Assembly: GCA_030633795.1 (NCBI GenBank)
Contig: DAOWCB010000129.1
Coordinates: forward strand, 1-5,320
DNA length: 5,320 bases
DNA from: Candidatus Aminicenantota bacterium
GTDB taxonomy: Bacteria > Acidobacteriota > Aminicenantia > Aminicenantales > Aminicenantaceae
Direction of reading: 5' to 3'
The notes under the pieces were generated by a model, which saw only the letters and a list, made by a program, of their open reading frames with translations, was not told where the DNA came from and ran no database searches. How positions within the stretch are numbered: position 1 is the stretch's first letter; each line of letters starts with the position of its first letter. Below, in pieces: positions 5,206 to 5,320 of the stretch. The position numbers were made by a program, and so were the translations under genes.

Positions 5206-5320
5206 GACTGTTTCTGTGTCGTTAATTCAGCTTCTGCTAATCAACCTATGAGATGTACTGCAACCCAGTCGGAGGTGACACTCTAGGGTCTCTCGATAGC
5301 CAACCCCAGAGCTCTGTCCC
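5206..5320. other. Right-edge stretch, possible tail of a leftward gene
   Basis: No recognisable gene or RNA lies here. Two minus-strand frames are open at the right edge. One has 24 codons and stops at 5248-5246 (ending GLQYIS), and the other has 30 codons and stops at 5229-5227 (ending LISRS). Either could be the C-terminus of a leftward gene that the terminator at 5205 would end. Neither tail resembles a family I know, and the evidence is only position relative to the terminator. Confidence 0.2.

Overview
This window is a bacterial metabolic gene cluster with two divergent operons that start from a shared 251-bp control region (2328-2578). Composition is moderate (by eye just under 50% G+C), start codons are ATG, and Shine-Dalgarno sites are strong. 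The enzyme families are generally bacterial. Nothing here fixes the taxon. A heterotrophic, possibly anaerobic member of the Desulfobacterota or an allied phylum is only a guess from overall style. No rRNA, tRNA, CRISPR array or transposase gene is visible.

The leftward operon, read from 2327 down to the left edge, encodes three proteins. The first is a 413-aa protein I do not recognise. The second is a 263-aa short-chain dehydrogenase whose catalytic YxxxK pair is replaced by SxxxR. The third is a small cupin whose gene runs off the left edge. The genes are packed with gaps of 27 bp and 9 bp, and the cupin ribosome site touches the SDR stop codon. The rightward operon, 2579 to 5019, encodes a homoserine-dehydrogenase-like enzyme without an ACT domain and an aldehyde dehydrogenase with its full catalytic set. 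These two genes overlap by 4 bp (ATGA).

In the control region two promoter-like sequences lie back to back, with their -35 boxes 13 bp apart (leftward 2462-2490, rightward 2504-2532). The leftward transcript would carry a 20-bp hairpin shortly before its ribosome site. That hairpin belongs to a repeat family built on CCTGGATTATTCA. There are five copies of this end in the window, all between genes: two form the 50-bp palindrome at 2349-2398, one is alone at 2539-2551, and two form a 125-bp near-palindrome at 5020-5144 that begins at the base after the aldehyde dehydrogenase stop codon. The repeats look like a non-autonomous mobile element (MITE-like) and enclose the rightward operon. A strong hairpin at 5169-5205 with a T-rich tail on the minus strand suggests that a leftward gene enters from the right edge.

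Working model (inference): the rightward pair oxidises a hydroxy compound, perhaps a homoserine-like amino acid, to an aldehyde and then to an acid. The leftward operon would supply an upstream step through the unrecognised protein, a reductase-like protein and a cupin. The substrate is unknown. The 413-aa protein and its link to the dehydrogenase pair are the best candidates for undescribed biology here.
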